Source of the DNA: an uncultured Clostridia bacterium
Lineage (GTDB): Bacteria; Bacillota; Clostridia; Oscillospirales; Acutalibacteraceae
NCBI GenBank assembly: GCA_945221685.1
Contig: CALYNN010000048.1
Location: 1 to 9,733, forward strand
Direction of reading: 5' to 3'
Length of the DNA: 9,733 bases
The notes beneath the pieces were generated by a model. That model saw only the letters and a program-made list of their open reading frames with translations, was not told the DNA's origin and made no database searches. Positions 1 to 5,923 of this stretch are shown here, in pieces. The position numbers and the translations under genes were made by a program. Within the stretch, counting starts at the first letter, position 1, and every line of letters starts with the position of its first letter.

Positions 1-23
1 AATAACCTATTAATTTTTTCGGC

Positions 24-37
24 GTGGTTCAAACCAC
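24..37. repeat. Short inverted repeat near the left edge
   Basis: GTGGTT (24-29) and AACCAC (32-37) are perfect 6-bp complements around a 2-nt loop. The repeat lies just upstream of the stronger hairpin at 53-81. It has no T-tract of its own. It may be part of the 3' untranslated end of the plus-strand gene left of the window, or chance. Confidence 0.3.
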
Positions 38-52
38 TTTATCGACAGCCTC

Positions 53-84
53 AAACGGACAGCTCAAAAAGCTGTCCGTTTTTT
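53..84 (+). terminator. Rho-independent terminator of an upstream plus-strand gene
   Basis: A perfect 12-bp stem is formed by AAACGGACAGCT (53-64) and AGCTGTCCGTTT (70-81) with loop CAAAA. A run of six T starts in the 3' arm (79-84). On the plus strand this is a textbook intrinsic terminator, so a plus-strand gene should end just left of the window. On the minus strand the hairpin is followed only by TTTGAGG. It would therefore serve the converging MFS gene (stop at 104) weakly, although no better minus-strand terminator is visible. Confidence 0.85.
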
Positions 85-103
85 AGTAAATAACTTTAAA
101 ATT

Positions 104-1453
104 TTATTCGGATTTATCAAGCTTATTCATTAGCATATCGTGATACTTTGGCTGATTATCTCTAACCGCCTTTGCGGGTATAAAGCAAAACAGCATAACC
201 GCCGCCGCGCCTAAAAACAGCTCCATAGGGTAAACAATATCGCTATCGGCAACACCCTTATTTGCACAATTTATAATAATCTGAGCAATTACGGGACCTA
301 TAATCATAGGAACAAGCACATACATAACCATCCTGCAACCCTGAAACAGACCTTCCTTGCCCTCGGGAATATAGTCTCGGTAGGAGGCAGTAAACAATCC
401 TGCCATTACAAGACTAACGCCTATAACAAGTATTCCGCCTATAATAAGCACCGCAAGCAAAGCAGTATTGTTTTTATCTACAAAAAATTTCGCCGACCAA
501 ATAATGATACAGCCTGCAATACCTGCAATATTCGTTGGATAATAAAAATTGCGTTTGCCGAATTTATCCATAGCGGAAGAAATAACAACCGAACCAACGG
601 CAGCAGTAACCATTATTATTCCCACGGGAATAATATAATCCTTAACCTTAAGAGTGCCCTCAATAATATTAAAAAGATAATTCACATAAATCTGATATGC
701 AATGGCGGAAACCATATTTCCCGCAAGGCACATATAAAGCATTTTATTTTTCTTTATTACCGCAGGCTGAAGCGAATATGTAAAATCATTAATAAATGAG
801 CTTGACTTATTTGGCTTAATTCCCTTTTTATCGCGCATTATGAGCATACCCAGAACGCCGCCTGCACTTGTAATAATTCCGAGAATAACGAAAAACCTTT
901 TCCAATCCTCAGGCGTTGCATCGGCATTTGTAAGACTGTCAAAGCCGACAAAAACCACTGCAAGCGCAACAAGGGGCATAATGGCAAGAACGGTATCGAC
1001 TCTCGCTCTGTTTGCAGTATTGGAAACATCTGTTACCCACGCATTAAAAGACGAGTCGTTGCTTATTGAGCCGATAATAGACATTATACAGTCCATTGCA
1101 ACAACGAGAATTACCATAGAAAGAATTTTGTCTTCATTAGGCTGCATGGGAACAAGGGCAAACATCATTATTGTTAAGCCCCAAACAATATAACCGCCGC
1201 AAATAAATATTTTTCTTTTTCCCGTTCTGTCGCACAGTGCACCGCCCAACAGTGTCGAAACAGTTGCAAAGATTGCAGAAAAAGCAACCATAAGCGTTGT
1301 TGCATAGGGCGCGCGGGTAATTTCGTTTTGCATAAAGCGTGAAAAATACATATTTTCAACCACCCATGCAATTTGTCCTATAAGACCGAAAAGTATAATG
1401 GAGGTCCATACTCCTGCGCCAAGGGCGCCTTTTTTCGTTGTTTTGGATTTCAT
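104..1453 (-). CDS. MFS permease, sugar/cation symporter-like (SLC45/GPH-like)
   Basis: This is a polytopic inner-membrane transporter of the major facilitator superfamily, 449 residues with about 12 hydrophobic segments. The loop motif GGALCDRTGKRK (about residues 70-81) between helices 2 and 3 is the MFS motif A (GxLxDRxGRR). The N-terminal GQIAWVVEN stretch resembles clostridial SLC45/GPH-like permeases, which as a group move sugars or glycosides with a cation. The substrate cannot be read from the sequence. A GTG at 1462 and an ATG at 1459 are in frame upstream, but I place the start at the ATG at 1453: the ribosome binding site AAGGGTGAT (1466-1458) covers both and sits correctly only for 1453. 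It lies 19 nt after the acetyltransferase stop on the same strand, so the two are probably co-transcribed. An efflux role is also possible. Confidence 0.85.
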   Translation of the reverse strand: MKSKTTKKGALGAGVWTSIILFGLIGQIAWVVENMYFSRFMQNEITRAPYATTLMVAFSAIFATVSTLLGGALCDRTGKRKIFICGGYIVWGLTIMMFALVPMQPNEDKILSMVILVVAMDCIMSIIGSISNDSSFNAWVTDVSNTANRARVDTVLAIMPLVALAVVFVGFDSLTNADATPEDWKRFFVILGIITSAGGVLGMLIMRDKKGIKPNKSSSFINDFTYSLQPAVIKKNKMLYMCLAGNMVSAIAYQIYVNYLFNIIEGTLKVKDYIIPVGIIMVTAAVGSVVISSAMDKFGKRNFYYPTNIAGIAGCIIIWSAKFFVDKNNTALLAVLIIGGILVIGVSLVMAGLFTASYRDYIPEGKEGLFQGCRMVMYVLVPMIIGPVIAQIIINCANKGVADSDIVYPMELFLGAAAVMLFCFIPAKAVRDNQPKYHDMLMNKLDKSE

Positions 1454-1472
1454 AATCATCACCCTTAAAATA

Positions 1473-2027
1473 CTAAATTGAAATCAATTTATAAGCAGTA
1501 TAGTAAAGAAAGCCACCCAAATAATCCTTGACTAAATCGAGGTAATCCTTTCTTTTTATTTCGCTGCCCTGCTGACAGAAGCAAAGCATATCGTAGGTTA
1601 CGCCTATTTCCTTAAACTTAAGTCCTGTTTTTATAAAGCCGTTTTGTTCGTAGAACTTAAGCCGCTTAAGCCTTTGCTCATAGTTTGAATAGCCTGCTTC
1701 AACCTCCTCGATATTTAAGATGAGGCGGCATCCGCTGTATTTGTTTTTAAGCAAAGAAAGAATTTTACTGCCGTAGCCCATTCCCTGAAATTCGGGAGAA
1801 ACGGCGAGATAAAAAATGTAAACAATATCGCGGTGCCTTACATTGTAAGAAATTCCCACAAAGCTATCACCGTCATACACGGCAAAATAATCTACATTCT
1901 TTTTCCTTGCAAAATGCTCAATTCCGGGAGTTCTTTCATTTTTTGGAAAGGATTCACGGTAAAGCCTTCGACATCTTTGCAGGCATTCCTCTGTTAAATC
2001 ATAGGGCGCTAATTTTATTTCAGACAA
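1473..2027 (-). CDS. GNAT-family N-acetyltransferase
   Basis: A cytoplasmic 184-residue protein with the Gcn5-related N-acetyltransferase fold, which transfers acetyl from acetyl-CoA to an amine. The pyrophosphate-binding motif A is clear: strand IFYLAVSP followed by QGMGYGS (residues 81-87, the Q/RxxGxG/A signature). A typical C-terminal FYEQNGF motif of GNAT enzymes is present near residue 125. The acceptor is unknown. The start is TTG at 2027: GGAG (2039-2036) lies 8 nt upstream and the next in-frame Met is inside motif A, so no other start gives a whole domain. The C-terminal 30 or so residues beyond the GNAT core are not recognised. It is first of a probable two-gene unit with the MFS permease, so the pair could act on or export one compound, but that is inference. 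Confidence 0.85.
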   Translation of the reverse strand: MSEIKLAPYDLTEECLQRCRRLYRESFPKNERTPGIEHFARKKNVDYFAVYDGDSFVGISYNVRHRDIVYIFYLAVSPEFQGMGYGSKILSLLKNKYSGCRLILNIEEVEAGYSNYEQRLKRLKFYEQNGFIKTGLKFKEIGVTYDMLCFCQQGSEIKRKDYLDLVKDYLGGFLYYTAYKLISI

Positions 2028-2055
2028 TATAACAACTCCGTTTTATTAATAAACA

Positions 2056-2082
2056 AAAGCCGTACAATCTGCGTACGGCTTT
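2056..2082 (-). terminator. Terminator-like hairpin before the GNAT gene
   Basis: AAAGCCGTAC and GTACGGCTTT form a perfect 10-bp stem (arms 2073-2082 and 2056-2065) with a 7-nt loop. On the minus strand it is followed by TTTTGTTTATT, a usable T-tract; on the plus strand the T-run is broken by CAT. It may end the B6/radical SAM transcript. Because a good promoter (2105-2133) lies upstream of it, it may instead sit in the GNAT leader and attenuate that transcript. Confidence 0.65.
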
Positions 2083-2104
2083 CATATCTTACAGATTCAA
2101 TTTA

Positions 2105-2133
2105 ATATTAACACAAAGTGTAAAATAAATCAA
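2105..2133 (-). promoter_or_regulatory. Predicted sigma-A promoter for GNAT-MFS
   Basis: Read on the minus strand: -35 TTGATT (2133-2128), a 17-bp spacer and -10 TAATAT (2110-2105). Start of transcription is expected near 2098, giving a leader of about 70 nt that contains the 2056-2082 hairpin before the TTG start codon at 2027. Confidence 0.5.
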
Positions 2134-2136
2134 CAC

Positions 2137-2165
2137 GCTTTAGACTATTACCGTTACTCTAAAGC
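2137..2165 (-). terminator. Hairpin directly after the radical SAM stop codon
   Basis: GCTTTAGA and TCTAAAGC form a perfect 8-bp stem (2137-2144 with 2158-2165) around a 13-nt loop, starting at the base after the radical SAM stop codon. On the minus strand it is followed by GTGTTGATTTATTTT, T-rich but not a clean T-tract. It is probably a weak terminator or a 3'-end stabiliser of the B6 operon mRNA. Confidence 0.4.
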
Positions 2166-2777
2166 TTATCTGCCCTTTGCAAAGCTGCGAACCTTAAATT
2201 CTGCGCCTGTTGAAGCGCACACCTTTTCAGCCGCCTCTATGTCCTCCGGTGAAATAACATCAACAACGGTCATTCTTACATTTTTGCAGTATTTTACACA
2301 TTCGCTGGTAAAATCAAGCATAGCGTCAAAGGCTTTCCCGGGGTAGATATTTCTTGTAATTTTATCATACTTTTCGGAGCTTGGCTCATTTAAGGAAACG
2401 GAAATACAATCAAAGGTTTCCGATAGCTCCTTTGCGGTAGGCTTTCCGTTAATTAAATCGGAAAGTCCGTTTGTATTAAGCCTTAAGTTAATTGAGGGAT
2501 TGATTTGCTTAATATACCGAGCGGTTTTAATTAAGTTATCATAAGCGTTTGTAGGCTCGCCGTAGCCGCAAAAAACCGCACTGCTTACTCTTGTAAAATC
2601 GTAAGCGTCAACAGCGGCTTTAATTTCTTCAAAATCAGGCTCCTTATCGAACCATAGCTTTTCTGCGTCGCCAACTGCATCGCCCGTTGAGCGTATACAA
2701 AAAGCGCAGTTACAGGGGCATCTGTTGGTTATATTCAAATAGGTTCCGCCTTCTAATGTATAAACAATATCTGCCAT
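2166..2777 (-). CDS. TatD-associated-type radical SAM protein
   Basis: A short (203-residue) radical S-adenosylmethionine protein, expected to bind one [4Fe-4S] cluster and generate a 5'-deoxyadenosyl radical. The cluster motif is CPCNCAFC: Cys20, Cys24 and Cys27 fit CxxxCxxC, and Cys22 is an extra cysteine. The preceding YLNITNRC and the following IR, plus the SAM-binding CGYGEPT (70-76) and LRLNTNG, match the small 'TatD family-associated' radical SAM group (TIGR04038 by memory). No auxiliary-cluster SPASM domain is present. The reaction is unknown for the family. No tatD is visible; instead it follows the ECF S-subunit gene by 7 nt, with its GTGAGG ribosome site overlapping that gene's TGA. 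This implies translational coupling and a shared operon with the B6 kinase. Start is ATG at 2777. Confidence 0.85.
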   Translation of the reverse strand: MADIVYTLEGGTYLNITNRCPCNCAFCIRSTGDAVGDAEKLWFDKEPDFEEIKAAVDAYDFTRVSSAVFCGYGEPTNAYDNLIKTARYIKQINPSINLRLNTNGLSDLINGKPTAKELSETFDCISVSLNEPSSEKYDKITRNIYPGKAFDAMLDFTSECVKYCKNVRMTVVDVISPEDIEAAEKVCASTGAEFKVRSFAKGR

Positions 2778-2784
2778 AATAGCC

Positions 2785-3297
2785 TCACATCTTATCTATA
2801 AATAATCTTTTTTTAATTTTTGCGGCATCAAAGGCGGCGGCTATTACTATAAACAAAACCGCACTGCCTACTGCCTGAATAATATTGCCGGGAATATTAA
2901 CAACAGCGTACGCCTTGTCTATTATCAAATCGGCAACAAAATAACCGCCGACAGTAATAACACCTGCCGGAATTGTTAAAAGCGCAGTAAGTGGAGTCAA
3001 AATTTTGTCACTCTTTTTACAGCTCAAAACAAAAGGAAGGGCAATCAGCGCCTTAACTATTAATGTTGCCGGAGCATAGCTTACCCAGCCTGCCGTAACA
3101 TCGGCAAGTGCCTCGCCGACAGCCGCGGCAAAAAACGCCCAAGGACCGCCCATAACGGAAGCAACAAGATAAACAAGTGCGTCACCGAAATGAACATATC
3201 CCGTTGCAACAGGCACCGAAACAAATCTTGTAAGTACAAAAATCATTGCAGTAAACATAGCAGTTACTACCATTTTCAACAGCTTTTTATTTTTCAT
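2785..3297 (-). CDS. ECF transporter S component, predicted vitamin B6 uptake (PdxU2/HmpT-like)
   Basis: A 170-residue membrane protein with about six hydrophobic segments. It looks like an energy-coupling-factor substrate-binding (S) subunit of the HmpT/PdxU2-like group (Pfam 'ECF-ribofla_trS'). Typical features are TAMFTAMIFVLT in helix 1, the ATGYVHFGDALVYL loop, and ADVTAGW followed by YAPATLIVKAL, the helix that carries the family's conserved Pro/Lys. The ATPase and EcfT subunits are not in the window, as expected for group II systems that share one energising module. Substrate is inferred from the upstream kinase and the divergent PdxR-like regulator: pyridoxine, pyridoxal or pyridoxamine. 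Hydroxymethylpyrimidine is the main alternative. The start is placed at ATG 3297, because the in-frame GTG at 3306 lies inside the AGGTGA ribosome site. The gene overlaps the kinase by 11 nt. Confidence 0.82.
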   Translation of the reverse strand: MKNKKLLKMVVTAMFTAMIFVLTRFVSVPVATGYVHFGDALVYLVASVMGGPWAFFAAAVGEALADVTAGWVSYAPATLIVKALIALPFVLSCKKSDKILTPLTALLTIPAGVITVGGYFVADLIIDKAYAVVNIPGNIIQAVGSAVLFIVIAAAFDAAKIKKRLFIDKM

Positions 3298-4096
3298 AAA
3301 GTTCACCTAAAACCCTTTCAAAATATACTCCATAATTACCGTCGCCGTCAGCATCTGTTGCGGCAACAGCCTTTTCAATAAACCGAGCCGCAAGGCAGGC
3401 AGAGTCGGCAAGAGACATACCCTTTACGGTGCCGGCGGCAACAATCGACGCAAAAATATCGCCTGTTCCGCTGAAATATCCGCCCTGCCGACGCGACGAT
3501 GCATAATAAAATTCTCCGTTATCAAAAACAACATTGATAATTTTATCCTTGTCCGTATATCCCGTTGCAACAATTTTTTTTATGCCCTTTTCGTTATAAA
3601 TCTTGATTATGTAAGATTTAATATCTTCAAGCTTTTCCGAATAAGGCATATCGGCAATAAAGGCAAGCTCGGCAATATTCGGCGTAATTATATCCGCCTG
3701 CCGACAAAGCTCAATAACCTTCCTACACATTTCAAAATTATATCTGTCGTACAGAGCACCGTTATCTGCCATAACGGGATCAACAACAAGAACGGTACCC
3801 TTTCCCTTAAGAGCTTTAACCGCCTCGGTAATACATTCAAGCTGTGCCTCATCTGTTGCAAAGCCTGTAAGTACGGCATCAAACTCAATGCCCAGCTTTT
3901 TCCATTCCGAAACAAAGGGCAATATACAATCGGTAAGAGATTTGCATTTGTAGCTTTCAAAGGCGGTTTGATTGGAAAGCACCGCCGTCGGAAGCGGATG
4001 AGCCTCAACACCCATAGCCGATATAACGGGAATTGAAGCAGTAAGGGAGCATTTACCGAAGCCCGATAAATCGTTAATAACCGCTATTTTTTTCAT
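3287..4096 (-). CDS. Pyridoxal/pyridoxamine kinase (PdxK/PdxY type)
   Basis: A cytoplasmic ribokinase-fold kinase of 269 residues, predicted to phosphorylate pyridoxal, pyridoxamine or pyridoxine with ATP, the key step of vitamin B6 salvage. The N-terminal NDLSGFGKCSLT (residues 8-19) and the PTAVLSNQTAFE segment match the pyridoxamine kinase group. GTGD (210-213) supplies the anion hole and the catalytic base Asp213. VDPVMADNG in the middle is the typical kinase core motif. Length is usual for the family. A hydroxymethylpyrimidine kinase is the nearest alternative, but the NDLSGFGKCSL opening and the PdxR-like neighbour favour B6. Start ATG 4096 has AGGTGAGGG (4106-4098) immediately upstream. 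It is first in the operon with the ECF S subunit and the radical SAM protein, driven by the promoter at 4148-4176. Confidence 0.88.
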   Translation of the reverse strand: MKKIAVINDLSGFGKCSLTASIPVISAMGVEAHPLPTAVLSNQTAFESYKCKSLTDCILPFVSEWKKLGIEFDAVLTGFATDEAQLECITEAVKALKGKGTVLVVDPVMADNGALYDRYNFEMCRKVIELCRQADIITPNIAELAFIADMPYSEKLEDIKSYIIKIYNEKGIKKIVATGYTDKDKIINVVFDNGEFYYASSRRQGGYFSGTGDIFASIVAAGTVKGMSLADSACLAARFIEKAVAATDADGDGNYGVYFERVLGELYEK

Positions 4097-4128
4097 TCCC
4101 TCACCTGCCGTTAATATTAGCTATATAC

Positions 4129-4147
4129 TTGACTCGATTTGAGTTAA
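4129..4147. promoter_or_regulatory. Inverted repeat, candidate MocR operator
   Basis: TTGACTC (4129-4135) and GAGTTAA (4141-4147) are complementary at 6 of 7 positions with a 5-nt spacer. The repeat covers the -35 of the regulator gene and the expected start point of the kinase operon (about 4141). A protein bound here could control both promoters. Assignment to the MocR protein is inference from position. Confidence 0.45.
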
Positions 4148-4157
4148 ATTATATAAT
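4129..4157 (+). promoter_or_regulatory. Promoter of the MocR regulator gene
   Basis: TTGACT (4129-4134), a 17-bp spacer and a perfect TATAAT (4152-4157) form a near-consensus sigma-A promoter. Transcription should begin near 4164, leaving a leader of about 46 nt. Its -10 overlaps the -10 of the divergent kinase promoter by 2 bp. Confidence 0.75.
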
Positions 4158-4176
4158 ACCTGTGTATTTATTTCAA
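4148..4176 (-). promoter_or_regulatory. Promoter of the B6 kinase operon
   Basis: On the minus strand: TTGAAA (4176-4171), a 17-bp spacer and a perfect TATAAT (4153-4148). Start expected near 4141, leader about 45 nt. Together with the regulator promoter it forms the palindrome ATTATATAAT (4148-4157). The two -35 boxes are exactly mirror-placed around its centre, so RNA polymerase can probably occupy only one direction at a time. Confidence 0.75.
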
Positions 4177-4182
4177 TATACA
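4161..4182. promoter_or_regulatory. Second inverted repeat, possible operator
   Basis: TGTGTATT (4161-4168) and AATATACA (4175-4182) match at 7 of 8 positions with a 6-nt spacer. The repeat covers the kinase -35 and the expected regulator start point, the counterpart of the 4129-4147 repeat on the other side. AT-richness makes a chance match possible. Confidence 0.3.
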
Positions 4183-4209
4183 AAATAATTAATATTTTAG
4201 GGTACAGAT

Positions 4210-5466
4210 ATGAAAAAGTATTTGAAAATTTACAACATTATTAAATCACAGATAGAAAATAAGGAGCTTGCCGCAGGACAAAAGATTTTATCTGTAAGAA
4301 AAGCGGCAAAGCTATATAATGTTTCTATTACCACAATACAAAACGCATATTTTGAGCTTTGTGCCGACGGCTACATAATTTCGCAAAGCAAAAGCGGATA
4401 CTATGTTACAAGCACTGCAGAAAATAATACGATAAACACAGAGCCTGAAGAAAAAGACTCCATAATCTATAATTTTACAGGAGGAATTGCCGACAGAGAC
4501 AGCTTTGATTTAAAGCTTTGGCAAAGGTATATCAAAAGTGCATTAAGGCAAGGCGACAGAATGTTGAGCTATAGCTCACCGCAGGGTGAATACGATCTGC
4601 GCTGTGCAATATCTGATTACATTAAAGAAAAAAGAAATGTTGTAGCCTCACCTGACCGAATTATCGTAGGAGCCGGCGTAACCGCATTGCTTAACATAAT
4701 ATGCACACTGCTTGATAAAAGCAGTATTATATCCTTTCCCGACAACAGCTTTGAAACAGGCATTGGATTATTTAGGGATTACGGCTATGATGTCAGAACA
4801 AGATATAAGGACGCAGATGTTATTTATGTTTCCCCATCTCATATGACGCGGTGGGGTGATGTTATGCCAATTAAAAGAAGGGTTGAGCTAACCGAATATT
4901 CCTGTAAAAAGGGTTCAATAGTTATTGAGGACGATTACGAAAACGAGTTTTTATATAATGTTCGTCCTACTCCCTCACTCTATGCTCTCGGAAAAGGAAA
5001 TGTAATATATATGAGCTCATTTTCAGCAATGCTTATTCCTGCCATAAGAATAAGCTTTATGGTGCTTACTCCGGAGCTTTACGATATATATAAAACTAAA
5101 ATGCACAGATTAGCGCAGACCGCCAGCAAAACGGAGCAGATTGCCCTTTGCAGCTATATTCGCGACGGTCACCTAAATTCTCAAACAAAAAAGGTAAGAA
5201 GGCTTTACTCTGCAAAAACAAAGGATTTTGCAAAAATTCTGAAAAACAAGCTTCCTAATTCAAAAATCGAAATCGGTGACAATACCCTGCAAATTATTCT
5301 TTCCGCCGAAATTTCAAAAAGTCCCGATATTTTCGAGTCAATGGGAATAAAGGTGCATATAGAAAAATTTGAAAACAAAATGATAACTTTGGTTATATCT
5401 CCGTCTGGAATACCGTTTGATGAACTCGAAAATGCGGCAGAGCTTTTAAAAAAAGCAATAGTTTAA
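4210..5466 (+). CDS. MocR/PdxR-type regulator (GntR HTH + aminotransferase-like), PLP lysine replaced
   Basis: A cytoplasmic 418-residue transcription factor. Residues 1-68 are a GntR winged helix-turn-helix (KILSVRKAAKLYNVSITTIQNAY, then GYIISQSKSGYYV). From about residue 85 it has a fold-type I aminotransferase-like domain with SSPQGEYDLR and GAGVTALLNI. Asp241 and Tyr243 of EDDYENEF correspond to the PLP ring-contacting Asp279 and Tyr281 of GabR, and Arg280 to its Arg319. The Schiff-base lysine in SFSK is replaced: here SSFSA, Ala273 (codon GCA, 5026-5028). The segment before SPSH is shortened and the usual PSHQxPTG reads PSHMTRWGD, which explains the below-typical length. Divergence from the B6 kinase operon and family membership suggest a PdxR-like control of B6 salvage. 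Whether it still binds PLP is uncertain. Start ATG 4210 follows a modest TAGGG ribosome site (4198-4202). Confidence 0.87.
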   Translation: MKKYLKIYNIIKSQIENKELAAGQKILSVRKAAKLYNVSITTIQNAYFELCADGYIISQSKSGYYVTSTAENNTINTEPEEKDSIIYNFTGGIADRDSFDLKLWQRYIKSALRQGDRMLSYSSPQGEYDLRCAISDYIKEKRNVVASPDRIIVGAGVTALLNIICTLLDKSSIISFPDNSFETGIGLFRDYGYDVRTRYKDADVIYVSPSHMTRWGDVMPIKRRVELTEYSCKKGSIVIEDDYENEFLYNVRPTPSLYALGKGNVIYMSSFSAMLIPAIRISFMVLTPELYDIYKTKMHRLAQTASKTEQIALCSYIRDGHLNSQTKKVRRLYSAKTKDFAKILKNKLPNSKIEIGDNTLQIILSAEISKSPDIFESMGIKVHIEKFENKMITLVISPSGIPFDELENAAELLKKAIV

Positions 5467-5479
5467 AAAACATTCGTTC

Positions 5480-5502
5480 TAATAGTCCCTATTATAGTAC
5501 TA
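5480..5502. repeat. Adjacent palindromes after the MocR gene
   Basis: TAATAG (5480-5485) and CTATTA (5489-5494) are perfect complements with a 3-nt loop, immediately followed by the 8-bp palindrome TAGTACTA (5495-5502). No T-tract follows, so this is not a convincing terminator. It may be a protein-binding site upstream of the small membrane protein gene, or chance. Confidence 0.3.
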
Positions 5503-5517
5503 AGCCGCTTGTTGATA

Positions 5518-5545
5518 TTGAATAAGAAATAACTCCTGATATAAT
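5518..5545 (+). promoter_or_regulatory. Promoter of the small membrane protein gene
   Basis: TTGAAT (5518-5523), a 16-bp spacer and a perfect TATAAT (5540-5545). Start expected near 5552, giving a leader of only about 23 nt that contains the AAGGAGGT ribosome site. Confidence 0.6.
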
Positions 5546-5574
5546 GAAATTGTAATCAAAAGGAGGTAATTCTT

Positions 5575-5892
5575 ATGAAAAAATCATTTAAAAACACTTT
5601 AACTGGAATAATCATTTTTGCGGTAACAATTATACTCGGCTTTTCAATCAGCTACATTATATTTGATTTGGCTGATACGCTTTCAAGAATTCAGTTAAGA
5701 ATTCTGCTTTCCGCTGACATTATAACACTTACTGCAATAGGCTCTGCTTGCTGGTTTCTTTACGAATCAAGGCTTGCAAAAAAGGAAAAAGAAGCGCAGT
5801 TCAAAAAGAGACACAGTAAAAGAGTAGAAAGAATAAACGCACAAACAAATGAAGCGAAAAACATTCTTTCGACAGTTAATTTTGCGGCATAA
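5575..5892 (+). CDS. Small two-helix membrane protein of unknown function
   Basis: I do not recognise this 105-residue protein. It has two hydrophobic segments (about residues 9-30 and 41-63) joined by a short loop, so it is probably an inner-membrane hairpin. A highly charged Lys/Glu/Arg-rich tail (about 64-96) follows, which looks helical and is likely cytoplasmic. No cleavable signal peptide, cysteine pair or enzyme motif is evident. The gene looks real: it has a near-perfect AAGGAGGT ribosome site (5560-5567) 7 nt before the ATG, its own promoter (5518-5545), and a strong terminator 27 nt after the stop. It is therefore a single-gene unit between the MocR gene and the GH127 gene. Nothing ties it functionally to either. 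Confidence 0.8.
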   Translation: MKKSFKNTLTGIIIFAVTIILGFSISYIIFDLADTLSRIQLRILLSADIITLTAIGSACWFLYESRLAKKEKEAQFKKRHSKRVERINAQTNEAKNILSTVNFAA

Positions 5893-5895
5893 TCA

Positions 5896-5923
5896 TTGAA
5901 AATTTAATAATTTGTGGTATAAT
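5896..5923 (+). promoter_or_regulatory. Promoter of the GH127-MATE operon
   Basis: TTGAAA (5896-5901), a 16-bp spacer and TATAAT (5918-5923), preceded by TGTGG. Start is expected near 5930. The -10 overlaps the 5' arm of the 5919-5946 terminator stem. A transcript starting at 5930 would carry only the 3' half of the hairpin and so escape termination. Confidence 0.6.

Noticed and set aside
21..40. GGTTCAAACC resembling a tRNA T-arm
   Set aside because: No acceptor stem, anticodon arm or CCA end can be drawn around it in the visible sequence.
840..1193. Plus-strand 117-codon open frame within the MFS gene
   Set aside because: It is antisense to a clear MFS coding frame with membrane segments and motif A, and has no ribosome site or recognisable protein features.
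1454..1462. Upstream GTG (1462) and ATG (1459) as starts of the MFS gene
   Set aside because: Both lie within the AAGGGTGAT ribosome site itself; the ATG at 1453 has correct spacing.
3298..3306. GTG at 3306 as start of the ECF S-subunit gene
   Set aside because: It is part of the AGGTGA ribosome site; the ATG at 3297 is correctly spaced.
3688..4011. Minus-strand 107-codon frame inside the B6 kinase gene
   Set aside because: It is an out-of-frame shadow of the kinase, whose own frame carries the family motifs across the same bases.
4097..4209. Riboswitch upstream of the B6 kinase gene
   Set aside because: The predicted leader is only about 45 nt and shows no aptamer-like structure or terminator; control by the divergent MocR protein is a simpler explanation.
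5480..5494. Hairpin TAATAG/CTATTA as terminator of the MocR gene
   Set aside because: The stem is short and A/T-rich and is not followed by a T-tract.
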